Shown: piece after piece, positions 51,730 through 62,169 of the stretch
Numbering within the stretch: position 1 is the stretch's first letter
Layout of the letters: each line of letters begins with the position of its first letter
Assembly: GCF_040869045.1 (NCBI RefSeq)
Contig: NC_090323.1
Coordinates: forward strand, 38,186,066-38,250,065
Direction: 5' to 3'
Source: Eurosta solidaginis
Lineage: Eukaryota > Arthropoda > Insecta > Diptera > Tephritidae
Length of the DNA: 64,000 nt
Notes under the pieces: generated by a model
What the model was told of the DNA's origin: nothing
Database searches by the model: none
Seen by the model: the letters and a program-made list of their open reading frames with translations, nothing else
Translations under genes and position numbers: made by a program

Positions 51730-52415
51730 TATGATTCATATCGACAAGTTGCCGGCCTGTTATCGGAAAGCTATCAATTTCTTAAACGTTACCAATTACA
51801 TATCGATATGTTATAAAAAAGCTAAAGTTTTGTTATCGGCGTGTTTTCAATACGTTATCCAAAAGTTATTGTTATATGCAAAATTTATCGATTTGCTTTC
51901 CCAAGGTCAAAGATTTGCTATGAAAAAGCTATCGAAATGCTAACGAAAAGTAATCTTTTTAGGGCGGAAAAGATATTGATTATTTATCGAAAAATTATTC
52001 ATGTGCAACAACCCGATAACAACTCGATAACTCGGCGATAGTAATAACATGCCGGTATCGATTGTTATTAACATGAAGCCGAGGAAGCTGTTCTCGCAAA
52101 TCCTGAAGTTAACTGTTTCTGGTGTTTTCAATTCGTAATCGAAATGTTATGGTTATATGCAAAATTTATCGAAATACTTTGGCAAGGTCAACGATTTACT
52201 ATGAAAAAATCTATCGAAAAGTTAACGAAAAGTAATCTGTTCAGCGCGGAAAAGATATCGATTATTTATCGGAAATTTATTCATTTGCAACAATTCGATA
52301 ACAAACCGATAACTCGGCGATAGTAATTCTATAACATGTCGTTATCGATTGTTACTAATATGAAGCCGAAGAAGCTTTTCTCCTAAATCCTGAAGTTAAC
52401 TGTCTTCAATTTCAA
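51730..52415. repeat. CGATA-rich tandem repeat, two ~280-bp units
   Basis: Unit 1 (~51841-52120) and unit 2 (~52121-52405) align: GTGTTTTCAAT(A/T)CGT(T/A)ATC, GCAAAATTTATCGA, GAAAAGTAATCT, GGCGATAGTAAT, GTTATTAACATGAAGCCGA and ATCCTGAAGTTAACTG recur in order. A related partial copy is at 32.9-33.6 kb in the other orientation. About 25 CGATA/TATCG words are present. It is not coding. Confidence 0.82.
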
Positions 52416-53850
52416 CCCCTGGCCAAGCTCTTGTTAAATTAAAAATATTTTTTAGACATCAAATTTCACAAAAAAACTGGTACTCACGACTTCGTTGTTT
52501 AATATTACCCCAAAAATTAGGGAATTAAAGAATTGCAAAAAACCTTAAGAATATCAAGAGTTACCACCTCAAACCGAAAATTTTTTAAACATGGTTGTGT
52601 TCTTATAGACAAAACGAAAGATTATATTTGTTCGTGATTTTTCGTAACAAAGAAAAATCAAGCTTAAGAGGAAGACAACAACGAAGACAAGTTCCGTAAC
52701 AAAAGGAATAGCTGCAGTTATTCAAAAAAGTTCTATTTCTATTATCCAACGACTTTTGTGGCAAACAAGACGGATTCATTCATTTGAACACGTACACATT
52801 CAAAAGCATATTCACGCATACTCATCACACAAGCCACATATTACAGTTACTAATGCAGTTACTCCAAAATTTCTTTTGTGAATGAATTACGCGTCTACTC
52901 AAAGAGTTCCTTCCAACGACATGCGGTAAAACAATTGGCAATTTTTCAGCCATTAATAGCATATGAAGTGACAGCAAAGGAATGCGTACGTGTGATGCAA
53001 GCGCATCATTCACTTTAAGCAGACACACATATGCACACGTGCACAAAAAGCACACAAACTGTATACAAACCTACAAAACTATTTGTCTGCATACGGAACG
53101 AGCAATGCGTGAATGAGACTTGAAAGCCAAATGAAAAGAAGCTAAGTTGAAGTCAATTGCGCGCCTGCATGCTTTTGCTATCTCATTTCCGTTTTCAAAG
53201 TATACAACATGTTTGTGCAACAAAAATAAGCAAACATGAAAGGAAAGTAAACAGAAGTGCAACACGCTCAAACGCACACAACAAGTTTTGCAGTTTTCAA
53301 CTACACGCTAAGAATAGAGCAGATACTCTTGCGCGTTTTCATCGCAATTTTGACGGGTTGTTGCTTAGTCGCTTTCCTATTGTGGCAATCTGTCAATTTG
53401 TTTTGTATCATTTTCTGTATTTACAACAATTTGTGTGCAACTCGTTGCAAGTAACTTGATCACAAGACACGCAATATAATAGATAACTGTATTTCTTTAT
53501 TCTTTTTTTGGTTGAGTTAAGCAGCGAATGGTGAATGCACGCGTTATACGCTTGGAATGATAGCAGCTCTTACGTTCGCTTTATTATGATAATTCCTATG
53601 AAGCAAATGACAATAAAGATATCAATTTTGCACAAAATGACATGGAAAATCGCACAATTCTTTAGCATTTGATTGCTATGGGTGCTCACTTGCAAGCAGA
53701 TAAGGAAACTGATAAAAGGAAAAGATTGTTAAAAAAAATGAAGTGCCCAAAAAATTTGCATATCAATGGAGGGTGTTCCCGGCATTGTTCATAATTTCTT
53801 AAAATTTGTGATATCAGAGTGTGGGTGTTCCTATTTAGTTAGATCTTCCT
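52416..53850. other. Non-coding stretch
   Basis: No recognisable gene. Open frames at 52825-53459 have no motif and overlap each other on both strands. Confidence 0.5.
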
Positions 53851-53854
53851 TTCA

Positions 53855-54282
53855 CGCTATGGAATGCGATGTATGACGGTGCGCTACAACTCGACCTTCC
53901 CCGAAGGATATTGTCGTAATAGCAGTCGTCAAGAAACTTGAGAATAAGTGAATGGGGTGCACATGGGGCTGGAGATGGCTCGCAATAAGACAAAAGTGGC
54001 TTTGGTGTGCTCAAAGCGGACTGTGGATGAGTTAGTCCTAGCCATAGGAGATTATCAAATAAACTCAATGGTTTATTCTAGTCAGACTCCCTGATGGAGA
54101 TGTTATAAAAAAACATCAAAACGTATAGGAGAATAAGAAAAAACCAAAGTTTTTGTCTTTTTATTTATCGGTCTAAAAGCTCTTTTAGAAAAATTAATAA
54201 AAACTATAATCTGGCCCAAAATCACTAATAAACTCGATGCCTTTCTTGAAACATCTAGAAGTAAACATTGACTCAAAACTAA
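53855..54282 (+). pseudogene. Another LINE RT relic, 5' part
   Basis: In changing frames this reads WNAMYDGALQLDLP (near 53861-53900), VVKKLE (~53930), then GAHGLEMARNKTKVALVCSKRT (~53957-54015) and GDYQINS, and LKHLEVNIDSKL at 54243-54279: the post-FADD part of an R1/Jockey-type RT. The FADD box itself is scrambled. It differs in sequence from the 35-kb and 60-kb LINE family. A MITE cuts it at 54283; the frame resumes TFKEH at 54531. Confidence 0.7.
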
Positions 54283-54527
54283 AGGGCCCATTAGTGATAC
54301 TTAGCATAGACTTGACTTGATTTGGCGTAAACTTGGTAACTTCTGGTGGCATCTCAAAATGTAAACGTCACTTAGAACTTACAGAGAAAGTCAAAATTCA
54401 ACAGACATCTAACTCAAATTAAGTGTTGCCAAGTATTGAGTAATCTGTAATATGCAATGTTCAGTTAACAGAACTGTAAGTGACAGTTCTCAACTCAAGT
54501 CTATGCTAAGTATCAGTAATGAGCGCT
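54283..54527. mobile_element. Harbinger-type MITE, copy 3 (inside a LINE relic)
   Basis: Ends AGGGCCCATTAGTGATACTT and GTATCAGTAATGAGCGCT, with the CTTAGCATAGACTTGACTT extension. 245 bp, internally deleted relative to copy 1 and in the opposite orientation internally. Flanks TAA (54280-54282) and TGA (54528-54530). Removing the element and one TAA restores the LINE frame K-L-T-F-K-E-H. Confidence 0.88.
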
Positions 54528-54690
54528 TGACTTTTAAGGAGCACAGGGCTGTGGAGGAGAAAGTATTTAGAGCTAGTGGCGCCTTACGCGAATAATGCCC
54601 AATATCGGTGGCCCAGGCGAAGCTACCCGTCCGCTATTCTCCAAATTACCCAGCTTGATAATAGGACAATTCTAGTAGATCTACTCTCAG
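54528..54690 (+). pseudogene. LINE RT relic, 3' part
   Basis: Continues the relic after the MITE: TFKEHRAVEEKVFRASGALRE, a stop, and then PNIGGPRRS-like sequence (ATGCCCAATATCGGTGGCCCAGGCGAAGC near 54596, read across frames). The relic fades out after ~54690. Confidence 0.65.
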
Positions 54691-54779
54691 GTGAAATGGC
54701 TGATCTGTATGGCATTGGAATCGGCGGATCATCTGAAGATGTCCAGAAAAGCGCAAGGCCACGAACAATAGTTAGTTAT

Positions 54780-55710
54780 CATTTTCTTCATTTATTAAAT
54801 TGGGTTCACTATTTCGTATTCTGTTTTGATTTCGATTTCCATGGCTATTTCGGCACCAGTTGTGATAACACTTGCCATTTCTGATTTCAGTTTCGGTACC
54901 AATTTCTGCACCATTTTAAATACCTATTCTGATTTCATTTTACATATCAGTTTTGTTAGATTTTCCATTCTTGAATCGATTCTTTTTTTTAATTGCGGCT
55001 TTAATCCTATTTCGATCCATATTTCCACTTAAGTTTCTACTCGATCCGAGTTTAGATTCCACTACGGACTACAGATTCGATCCCTGTTTCAATATCCCAG
55101 TTTCGCCTCTGGTTTCGATTACATTTGCAATTCCTTTTCCAATAAAGTTTTGATGCCAATTCCAATTATTTTTTTCCATTCCAGCTTCGGTCCTAATTTT
55201 GATCCCATATTCAATTCTATTTTCATTCACAGTCCCGGTTGCATTTTTGCTTCCAATTTCGATTTGATTTTGCATCCCACTTTCGACTTTACTTTCTACC
55301 CCAACTCCGATTTTAGTTTCGTTTCCATTTTGTACCTCAGTTACGACTTCATTTTCTACCAAAATTCCGATTCCAGTTTCGATTCCATTTGGCGTCCCAG
55401 ATTCGACTTCACTTTCTATCCCAATTCCGATTCCAGTTTCGATTCCATTTCGCATTCCAGATCCAACTTCACTTTCTACCGCAATTCCAATTCCAGTTGC
55501 GATTCCATTTTGGACTCCATAGTCGCCATAGTTCCAATCACAATTTCGATTCCAGTTTATCCCCAGTTTCAATTCCTTTTTGTATTCCAATTTCGATTGA
55601 TATTTCAATTCAAATTCCAAATTCATGTTCTACCATTCCAGTTTCGATGCCAGTTCCGATCCTATTGTAGATTCCAGCGCGATCCAAATTTCGACTCAAG
55701 TTCCGATTCC
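54780..55710. repeat. Degenerate GATTCC/TTTCGATTCCA simple-sequence tract
   Basis: Repeated words (TTTCGATTCCATTT, CAATTCCGATTCCAGTTTCG) with a loose ~21-22-bp period are clearest at 55310-55510. The open frames on both strands here only translate this repeat. Confidence 0.75.
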
Positions 55711-55839
55711 GATTACATATCCTGTTCCAGAAATAACATATTCATGAAGTTGAAAAATATAATCACATAACTTTTAAAAATTCTAAATGATTAAATTTCC
55801 AATGGTAGCTTTTTTAACATACTCATTAGACTGGATCGA

Positions 55840-56710
55840 TTTATTAACCGATATCGCGCCATCGATTTTTCGATAGGATTTGGACTCAGGAAAAAAAGTT
55901 CCACTACGTATACCCCAAAAAATAATCGGGCCTGTTCTGGATTTCGATTCCGACCAATTTATTCGGAATGGAAATGAATTGGTGTTCTGAATATCGATTC
56001 CGACCAGACTTGGTCGATTTGAAAAGTTTTGCCTCTGAGCAGTCGGAATTGAAAGTAATTAGCCTACTAAGTATAGATAATTACATTAATGTTCCCATAA
56101 ATAAGTTTTATTAAATTATTCATTTTATTTGGAAGATATATAACAACTTTTTGCTGGACTGTTTGTTCATTTAGTATAACAAATCTTAATTATTCATTAA
56201 ATCTTTAGGAATTTGAAAATTCCTATCAAAAAATTTTCAAGCTAAACAAAGCGGTTCTGGTCGAAATGAAACCGACGTGTTCTCAATTTCGATCGATCGA
56301 TTTTTGCGATTTTTACGCACAATTGCACGTCTTCTTGCCTCTGCATTTCCGAAAACCATTGGTGCTGGCATTTTGTTCAAATTTTAGCACAATTTTAATT
56401 TAATTAAACCCAAAGTAAATAAAAACAGCTGTTTCGCTTGATTATCGACTCGAAATGAAAACGATTCGAAATCGACTTCGAATCGATTTGTTTCAATCGG
56501 AATTGAGAACACCAAAAAGGAATCGACTCGGAATCAGCCTCGTTTTACTTTTCAAAACGAGTAGGAATTCAGAACAGGCCTGAATATTCGAGCCTGCGAA
56601 AAAAATGGCGAAAGGGTCAATTTTTCGACCAAAACACTCCCCAAAACCCAAAAAATATTTTTTTTTGTTTTTCAAAACACTGTTATCGCCAACGTTCTTA
56701 CAACAGTTTT
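55840..56710. repeat. Repeat with a nested transposon (filled site of the 63.6-kb copy)
   Basis: The outer sequence (ACCGATATCGCGCCATCG, TTTTTCGATAGGATTTGG...AAGTTCCACTACG, then after the insertion GGCGAAAGGGTCAATTTTTCGACCAAAACACTCCCC) is the reverse complement of 63560-63740. Its counterpart there lacks the 55928-56581 insertion. Confidence 0.82.
55928..56581. mobile_element. Non-autonomous DNA transposon with GGCCTGTTCTG ends
   Basis: Left end GGGCCTGTTCTGGATTTCG, right end complement AGGCCTGTTCTGAATTCC. It is absent from the homologous site at 63.6 kb (empty AATAATTTTCG versus filled AATAAT...AATATTCG), which implies a short ~3-bp AAT-like duplication. It contains many GATTCCGA/TCGAAATCG words and no coding frame. 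Harbinger-like ends, but unproven. Confidence 0.75.
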
Positions 56711-56930
56711 ATGAAAAAAAGGACGTGTGGCACTCGGGGACTGCCGCGGTAAAGCTATTGCATATTATCAACTTATGCAATTATAATATTTATGCAACAT
56801 TTTGTTTTCTTTGATATTAATTCAAGTTTTGTCTTTGATATTAATTCAAGTTATCCTTTTTAATCGTGGTGACCGATAAGAAAACACAGTTTTTACTTAT
56901 ATTGAATAACTGAGAACTTAATATTTAGCA
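56711..56930. other. Non-coding sequence
   Basis: Contains a short duplication of TTTGATATTAATTCAAGTT (about 56809-56851). Otherwise nothing. Confidence 0.5.
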
Positions 56931-56934
56931 TTCA

Positions 56935-57215
56935 CTTTAACTTTAACTTTATTTTTAACTTTAACTTTAACTTTAACATTCACTTTAACTTTAACTTTAA
57001 ATTAACTTTAACTTTAATTTTAACTTTAACTTTAACTTTAACCTTAACTTTAACTTTGACTTTAACTTTAACTTTCATTTTAACTTTAACTTTATTTTTA
57101 ACTTTAACTTTAACTTTCGCTTTAACTTTAACATTCATTTTAACTTTAACTTCAACTTTAACTTTAATTTTAACTTTAACTTTAACTTTAACTTCAACTT
57201 TAACTTTAACTTATT
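56935..57215. repeat. (TTTAAC)n hexamer array, block 1
   Basis: Tandem TTTAAC with variants (ATTCAC, TTCGCT, TATTTTTAAC). It is the same repeat and orientation as 57550-57885 and 62383-62628, so one array was split by two insertions. Confidence 0.93.
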
Positions 57216-57222
57216 TTTAATT

Positions 57223-57543
57223 GTTTGTAAATTGTCGAGCTCGAGGCCATACAATATTAAATAACAAACAAAGAAAACTTTTTATTTGTATATTTATATA
57301 TTGTCGTTTTTTTTACTTATCGATATTTCGACTTCAATTAGAAGTCAACTTCAGGAATCGTTGGATGTACCAGATCGTTGGATGTACCAGTCGATCTGGT
57401 ACATCCAACGATTCCTGAAGATAACTTCTAATTGAAGTCGAAATAGCGATAAATAAAAAAACGACAATATATAAATATACAAATAAAAAGTTTTCTTTGT
57501 TTGTTATTTAATATTGTATGGCCTCGAGCTCGACAATTTACAG
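57223..57543. mobile_element. Near-perfect 320-bp palindrome inserted in the hexamer array, Penelope-like ends suspected
   Basis: Left arm 57223-~57380 and right arm ~57385-57543 are almost exact complements, starting (G/C)T(T/G)TGTAAATTGTCGAGC and meeting at GTACCAG..CTGGTAC. A 14-bp direct repeat ACTTATTTTTAATT flanks it (57209-57222 and 57544-57557). The segment CCTGAAGATAACTTCTAATTGAAGTCGAAAT followed by CGATAAATAAA resembles the 3' region of Penelope-like retroelements, which often occur as inverted partial copies. No reverse transcriptase is present, so this origin is a hypothesis. Confidence 0.7.
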
Positions 57544-57549
57544 ACTTAT

Positions 57550-57885
57550 TTTTAATTTTAACTTTCGCTTTAACTTTAACTTTAACATTCACTTTAACTT
57601 TAACTTTAAGTTTAAGTTTAACTTTAACTTTAACTTTAACATTAACTTCAACTTTAACTTTAGCTTGATCTTCAAGTTTAACTTTAACTTTAACTTTAAC
57701 CTTAACTTTAACTTTAACTTTGACTTTAACTTTAACTTTAACTTTAACTTTAACTTTAACTTTCACTTTAACTTTAACTTTATTTTTAACTTTAACTTTA
57801 ACTTTAACATTCACTTTAACTTTAGCTTTAACCTTAACTCTTACTTTAACTTTAACTTTGACTTTAACTTTAGCTTTAACCTTAA
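57550..57885. repeat. (TTTAAC)n hexamer array, block 2
   Basis: Between the palindrome and the LINE. Variants include TTTAAGTT, TTTAGCTTGATC and CTTTAACC. Translations of it on either strand are not proteins. Confidence 0.93.
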
Positions 57886-57914
57886 CAACCCCCGCTAAAG
57901 CGACCTTGTCGGTA

Positions 57915-59228
57915 ATGCCCGCATAAGGCACCGAATCGGCGGAAAAGACAAAGGCGGCGAAAGCACAGCTGCGCGACAACCCCAGCCAGTCAACACCTGC
58001 TACTGCAAGGGAAAAAGCATCGGTCAGCTCACCCAGTGTCGTTGCGCAGCGCGCTGTTGGGAAGGAGAAACGTGCGACTCCGTCAAGAGGCTCACTCTCA
58101 TACACAAGCCTCGAAGGGAAGAGCCAAGACCAACTGCTGGAGTACGCGGTATCAGTGCTGCGCGAGATGCAGGAAACCGCTCTCAAGCAGAATACCGTGT
58201 CCAAGGACATAAAAACCGGTATGGCTCTTCTCGAGGAAGCGTTAAGCTGCATGGGATCGTTAAGGGCCCAAAAGGTAGATGAGAGCAGAGAATCGGGCCG
58301 AAAAAGCAAGAGGGCACGAACAAGCTCAGATTCCCACTCAGAGGACTTGGAAGCCAAAAAGAAACGAGATGAAAGAACAAATACGCTTTCACAAGGTGTG
58401 TCTTGGTCCAATGTAGCGCGCCGGAGGCTGAAACAGCGGGCCCACCCAGCCAAGCAGGCAACCCCCGTCCAAGCTCCTAAAGCTCAAAAACGGGCGAGAA
58501 AGAGGAGACAAGCAGCAACTTTTGTGGTAAAACCTGTGGAAGGCAAAAGTTATGCCCAGGTACTAGGGGCCATACGCGGCCAGCTCCGCCCTAATGACAC
58601 AGGTACGGTGGTACGGTCAGTACGAAAAACCAAATCTGGTAAGGTACTGATTGAAACGGCGCGCTGCAGTGACCAGACGGCCTTCAGAGCAGCTATAGGT
58701 AGCGCAGTAGGAGAGGTCGGTGAAGCACAACAGCTTTCCAAGCGGATGAAATTGGAAGTACTTGGCATGGACTGTCTCACAACTGAAACAGAAATCCAAG
58801 ACGCAATAAGGAGGGAGGTCGGAAAAGAAGAAATCACTAGACCTCTCCCTGTCTCTGTGTTCGCAGCAAACCAAAGAGAACAGAAAATGGTGGTCGTCGA
58901 AGTGGACGAGAATATTGACAACGCCCTACTCAAAAAAGGTAAAATTCCTATCGGATGGATACAGTGTCGAATCAGACAGCGAGCAGAAGTACAACGCTGC
59001 TTTAGGTGTCTCGGCTACGGACACCGGAAGGCTGAATGCAAGGGTCCAGACAGCAGTGACGCCTGCTGGAAGTGTGGGCAAAGCGGCCACAAAGCTTCGG
59101 CCTGTACCGCAGCTCCAAAATGTTACCTGTGTAATACACAGAAGCTCGATTATGTCCCTGGATCTGGAGCATGCAGCATTTTCAGAGCGGCACTCGCTTT
59201 TGCAAAGGCCAAAGTCTCAATTCAATAG
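57915..59228 (+). pseudogene. LINE ORF1 protein with CCHC zinc knuckles
   Basis: A likely start is ATG at 57915 (M-P-A), followed at once by a TAA (57924) in a frame that is then open to 59228 (GTESAEKTKAAKAQL...). The middle is basic (GRKSKRARTSS, KAQKRARKRRQA), then KSYAQVLGAIRGQL, VVRSVRKTKSGKVLIE and an RRM-like/esterase-less core. Two full knuckles CFRCLGYGHRKAEC (58999-59040) and CWKCGQSGHKASAC (59068-59109) and a third Cys pair CYLC (59122) finish it. This is the standard R1/Jockey-type ORF1, an RNA chaperone that coats the element RNA. The stop overlaps the start of ORF2. One nonsense codon is the main visible defect. Confidence 0.85.
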
Positions 59229-59668
59229 TGATTAGTTTTATCCAAGGCAACCTAAACCGGAGCAGACTTGCTGATGAGCTACTACAACAGTTGGTCTTAG
59301 ACCATAAAGCTAACTGCGTTATCATCAGCGAACCCTATAGAGCCCGAAATGATTGGCATATAGACAACACCGGCACCGCCGCAATCTGGATGACAGATGC
59401 AAACCCCAATATTGTGAACCGTGTTGCCGGACAAGGCTCCGTCCGCCTAACTACGAATAATACCACAATAGTAAGCTGCTACTTGTCCCCGAATGATCCC
59501 ATTCAAACGTTCAGGGACAAGCTTGAACTTATTGAAGACGACCTGAGGGACTTAACTAGTAACCTGGTTGTGGCGGGAGACTTTAACGCAAGAGCCGTCG
59601 AATGGGGAATGCCGCAGAATAACACCCGTGGAAGGTTAGTCCTTGAGATGGCAGCTGGCTCGGTTTGA
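59228..59668 (+). pseudogene. LINE ORF2 endonuclease, main part
   Basis: SFIQGNLNRSRLADELLQQL (first APE box, Asn), CVIISEPYRARNDWH (catalytic Glu box), AIWMTDANPN, VVAGDFNARAVEWGMPQNNTRG (catalytic GDFNA box) are in one frame. After EMAAGS a frameshift near 59660 moves to the next segment. The enzyme nicks the target, here presumably in the (TTTAAC)n array. The EPY and GDFNARA.EWG pattern is typical of R1/LOA-group endonucleases. Confidence 0.9.
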
Positions 59669-60513
59669 ACGTGCTTAACACTGGTACGACCCCTACATAC
59701 CGACGGCCAGGCTTTGGATACTCGATCCCCGATGTAACGCTAGTGTCAGAAATCCTGCTGCTGACCGCTGCTGGATGGAGAGTCATAGAGGATCTGACTG
59801 GCAGCGATCACAACTACATCACTTTCCACCTAAACGATCCCGGTCAGAAGCAGATTCCGAACGGGCCACGTAGAACAAAAGCATGGGACGCATCCAAGGT
59901 CGGCTCTGCCACGTTCTCCGCATCAGTACTGGGGGATGCCCGACGGATAACCAACAATTCCAGTCCGACGGAAGAGACGGTTGAAAAGGCAATGAGCTGT
60001 CTTCGCCACGCTTGCAACCTCTCTATGCCACGGAGGGGAGTGTGGAAGGGTAAAAAGCAGGTATACTGGTGGAATAGCGAAATCGCGGAGCTGCGGGAAA
60101 TATGCCACAGGATGCGAAGGCTAACAACTCGCGCGCGCGGCAGGCCTGAGTCTCTAGAAAAGTCGGAAGCGTACAAAGGAGCGAAGAAAGCTCTTAGTGC
60201 TGCCATTAAGCAAAGCAAGTTTAAGTGCTGGAAAGCGCTTTGCGAGGAAGTGTATCGAGACCCCTGGGGGTAGGGATATAAGATATTAATGAAGAAGCTC
60301 CGTCCGACAAACCAGCTGATGGACGAGAACCAAATAAGGAACATTGTGGATGGCCTGTTTCCCACCCAACTGCCTAGGGAGGGAGGGTACGTTACCCATG
60401 AAGATCGCAACGTGGAACCATTCCAAGAAGAAGAGCTTGAAACTTCCGTGCGAACTATGAAACCTAGGAAAGCATCTGGGCCCGACGGAATACCCGTGGT
60501 GCAATTAGACTAG
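59665..60513 (+). pseudogene. LINE endonuclease end and pre-RT region
   Basis: LNVLNTGTTPTYRRPG, YSIPDVTLVS (PD box) and LTGSDHNYITF (SDH box) complete the endonuclease. A helical linker follows (EKAMSCLRHACNLSMPRRGVW, QVYWWNSEIAELR). A TAG at 60271-60273 replaces the Gln codon of copy A (WGQGYK). The frame continues GYKILMKKLRPTNQLMDENQ to KPRKASGPDGIP, where a frameshift at ~60497 occurs. Confidence 0.88.
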
Positions 60514-61773
60514 CTGCAAATAACTGCCCAGAACTTATGTTGCACATGTACAACAAATGTCTCGAAGAAAGAACTTTCCCCACCATATGGAAGACAGCAC
60601 GACTGGTTCTCATTCCAAAAGGGAAAGGAGATCCCAACTCTCCATCATCCTACCGTCCCCTATGTATGTTGAACACGGCAGGGAAATCGATGGAGAGTCT
60701 CCTGAAGCAACGCCTCACCAGAGCGTTACAGGACGCCGGAGGACTGTCGCCCAGACAGCATGGTTTTCGGAGGGGGCACTCCACAATCGATGCCATAGCA
60801 GAAGTTATAGACGCAGTCAAGAAAGCCGAGACAGCGTGCCACAGAGCAAGACCTATAGTGTTGCTGGTCACACTGGACGTCAAAAACGCTTTTAACTCAA
60901 CTAGGTGGGAGGACATGTTTGAGGCACTAGAAAGCACTTTCAAAGTTAGAAATTTTAAGGGACTACCTAAGAGAGAGGTATCTAATATATGAAAGTACTC
61001 ACGGTCAAAAAAAGGTAAAAATAACAGGTGGAGCAGCCCAGGGTTCGGTACTAGGTCCCGATCTCTGGAATATAACTTACGACAGTCTTCTTCGATTAGA
61101 CATGCCAGAAAGCACCTTCCTCGTTGCCTTTGACGATGTGGCAGTTGTGATAACAGCACCAAGCTGCGAGCTGGCACAGCTAAAATTAAACCAGGTCATG
61201 CGTAATGTAAATAGGTGGATGGCTGAGAACGGTCTCCAATTAGCAACAGCCAAAACGGAGATCGTCATCCTCACAAAGAGACGTATTCCCACTACCAGGA
61301 ACATGATGGTTGGGGACCAGCCAATAGAAACACTCGCTTCAACGAAATATCTGGGAGTGAGGTTAGACAGCAAACTCAACTTCTCGGATCACATACGAGG
61401 GGCCTGCGAAAGAGCTGCGCGCATAATAGCGCAGTTGAGTAGATTAGTGGCAAACACAGTTGGCCCAAAGCCATGCATAAGGAAGTTGCTTGCATCAGCC
61501 TCGGATCCTATACTCTTATATGGTGCAGAAACCTGGGCGAACGCAATGAAATACCGGAAGAACCGAGTCGCCCTCACCTCGGTCCAACGCAGAAGGGCGC
61601 TGCGAATATCTTCGGCTTACCGCACGGTATCAGCTGAAGCTGTCCTGGTCGTTGCGGGAACCATACCGATATATCTTCTCGTTGAGGAAAGAAAAACAAT
61701 ATATGACAACGGATCGCAAGCAAGTAGAGCTGCTGTTGCCATGCAGGCGCGAGAAGAATCGATCCGACGCTAG
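60514..61773 (+). pseudogene. LINE reverse transcriptase, broken, with altered catalytic box
   Basis: RT boxes are in order across two frames: ELMLHMYNKCLEE, YRPLCMLNTAGKSMESLL, LSPRQHGFRRGHSTIDAI, LLVTLDVKNAFNSTRW, then a small deletion after ESTFKV shifts the frame (copy A has PQYLLEILRDYL here). GAAQGSVLGPDLWN is present in the new frame. The catalytic segment reads LVAFDDVAV: copy A has FADD, so the Ala codon between F and DD is deleted (near 61130). Translation ends at 61771-61773 (TAG for the Trp of RRWQDQW). Both the frameshift and the shortened YXDD-type box should abolish activity. Confidence 0.9.
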
Positions 61774-62169
61774 CAAGATCAGTGGAGCAACAGCATCGTA
61801 GGAAAGTGGACTAGGGAACTAATCCCTGAACTGAATCCATGGTTGAAGCAACCGCACGGAGAGGTAGACTTTTACCTGACCCAGTTTCTAACGGGACACG
61901 TTTACTTCCGCAAATACCTACACAGAATGGGTAAGGTTGATAGCCCGAGCTGCCTGTACTGTGGGAAAATAGACGATGTACGCCACACCTTCTTCGAATG
62001 CAGGCACTTCTCCCATCAGCGAAGGAGGGTAGAAGAGGTACTTGGCGACCTATCCCCGGGCAGTGTCATTAATAACATGACCTGTCGAAGAGACAGATGG
62101 GATACGGTCAGCACATATGTGAGGCATATACTTACCAGTAAACGAGAAGACGGATGCTTAGCCTATTAG
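61774..62169 (+). pseudogene. LINE ORF2 C-terminal zinc-finger region
   Basis: After the TAG the same frame continues QDQWSNSIVGKWTRELIPELNPWLKQPHGEVDFYLTQFLTGH, then CLYCGKIDDVRHTFFECRHFSHQR (CCHC-type finger, 61951-62020) and SKREDGCLAY to the stop at 62167-62169. It matches copy A residue for residue over most of its length, so the two copies are close relatives. Confidence 0.9.

Noticed and set aside
52825..53459. Several 65-100-residue frames with Cys/Leu-rich sequence
   Set aside because: They overlap on both strands, carry no motif, and no splice or promoter context supports them.
55069..55770. Frames of 185 and 206 residues with GIE/FDS repeats
   Set aside because: Degenerate GATTCC simple sequence, no unique domain.
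57428..58453. 341-residue minus-strand frame with KVKVKV repeats
   Set aside because: It translates the (TTTAAC)n array and the antisense of LINE ORF1.
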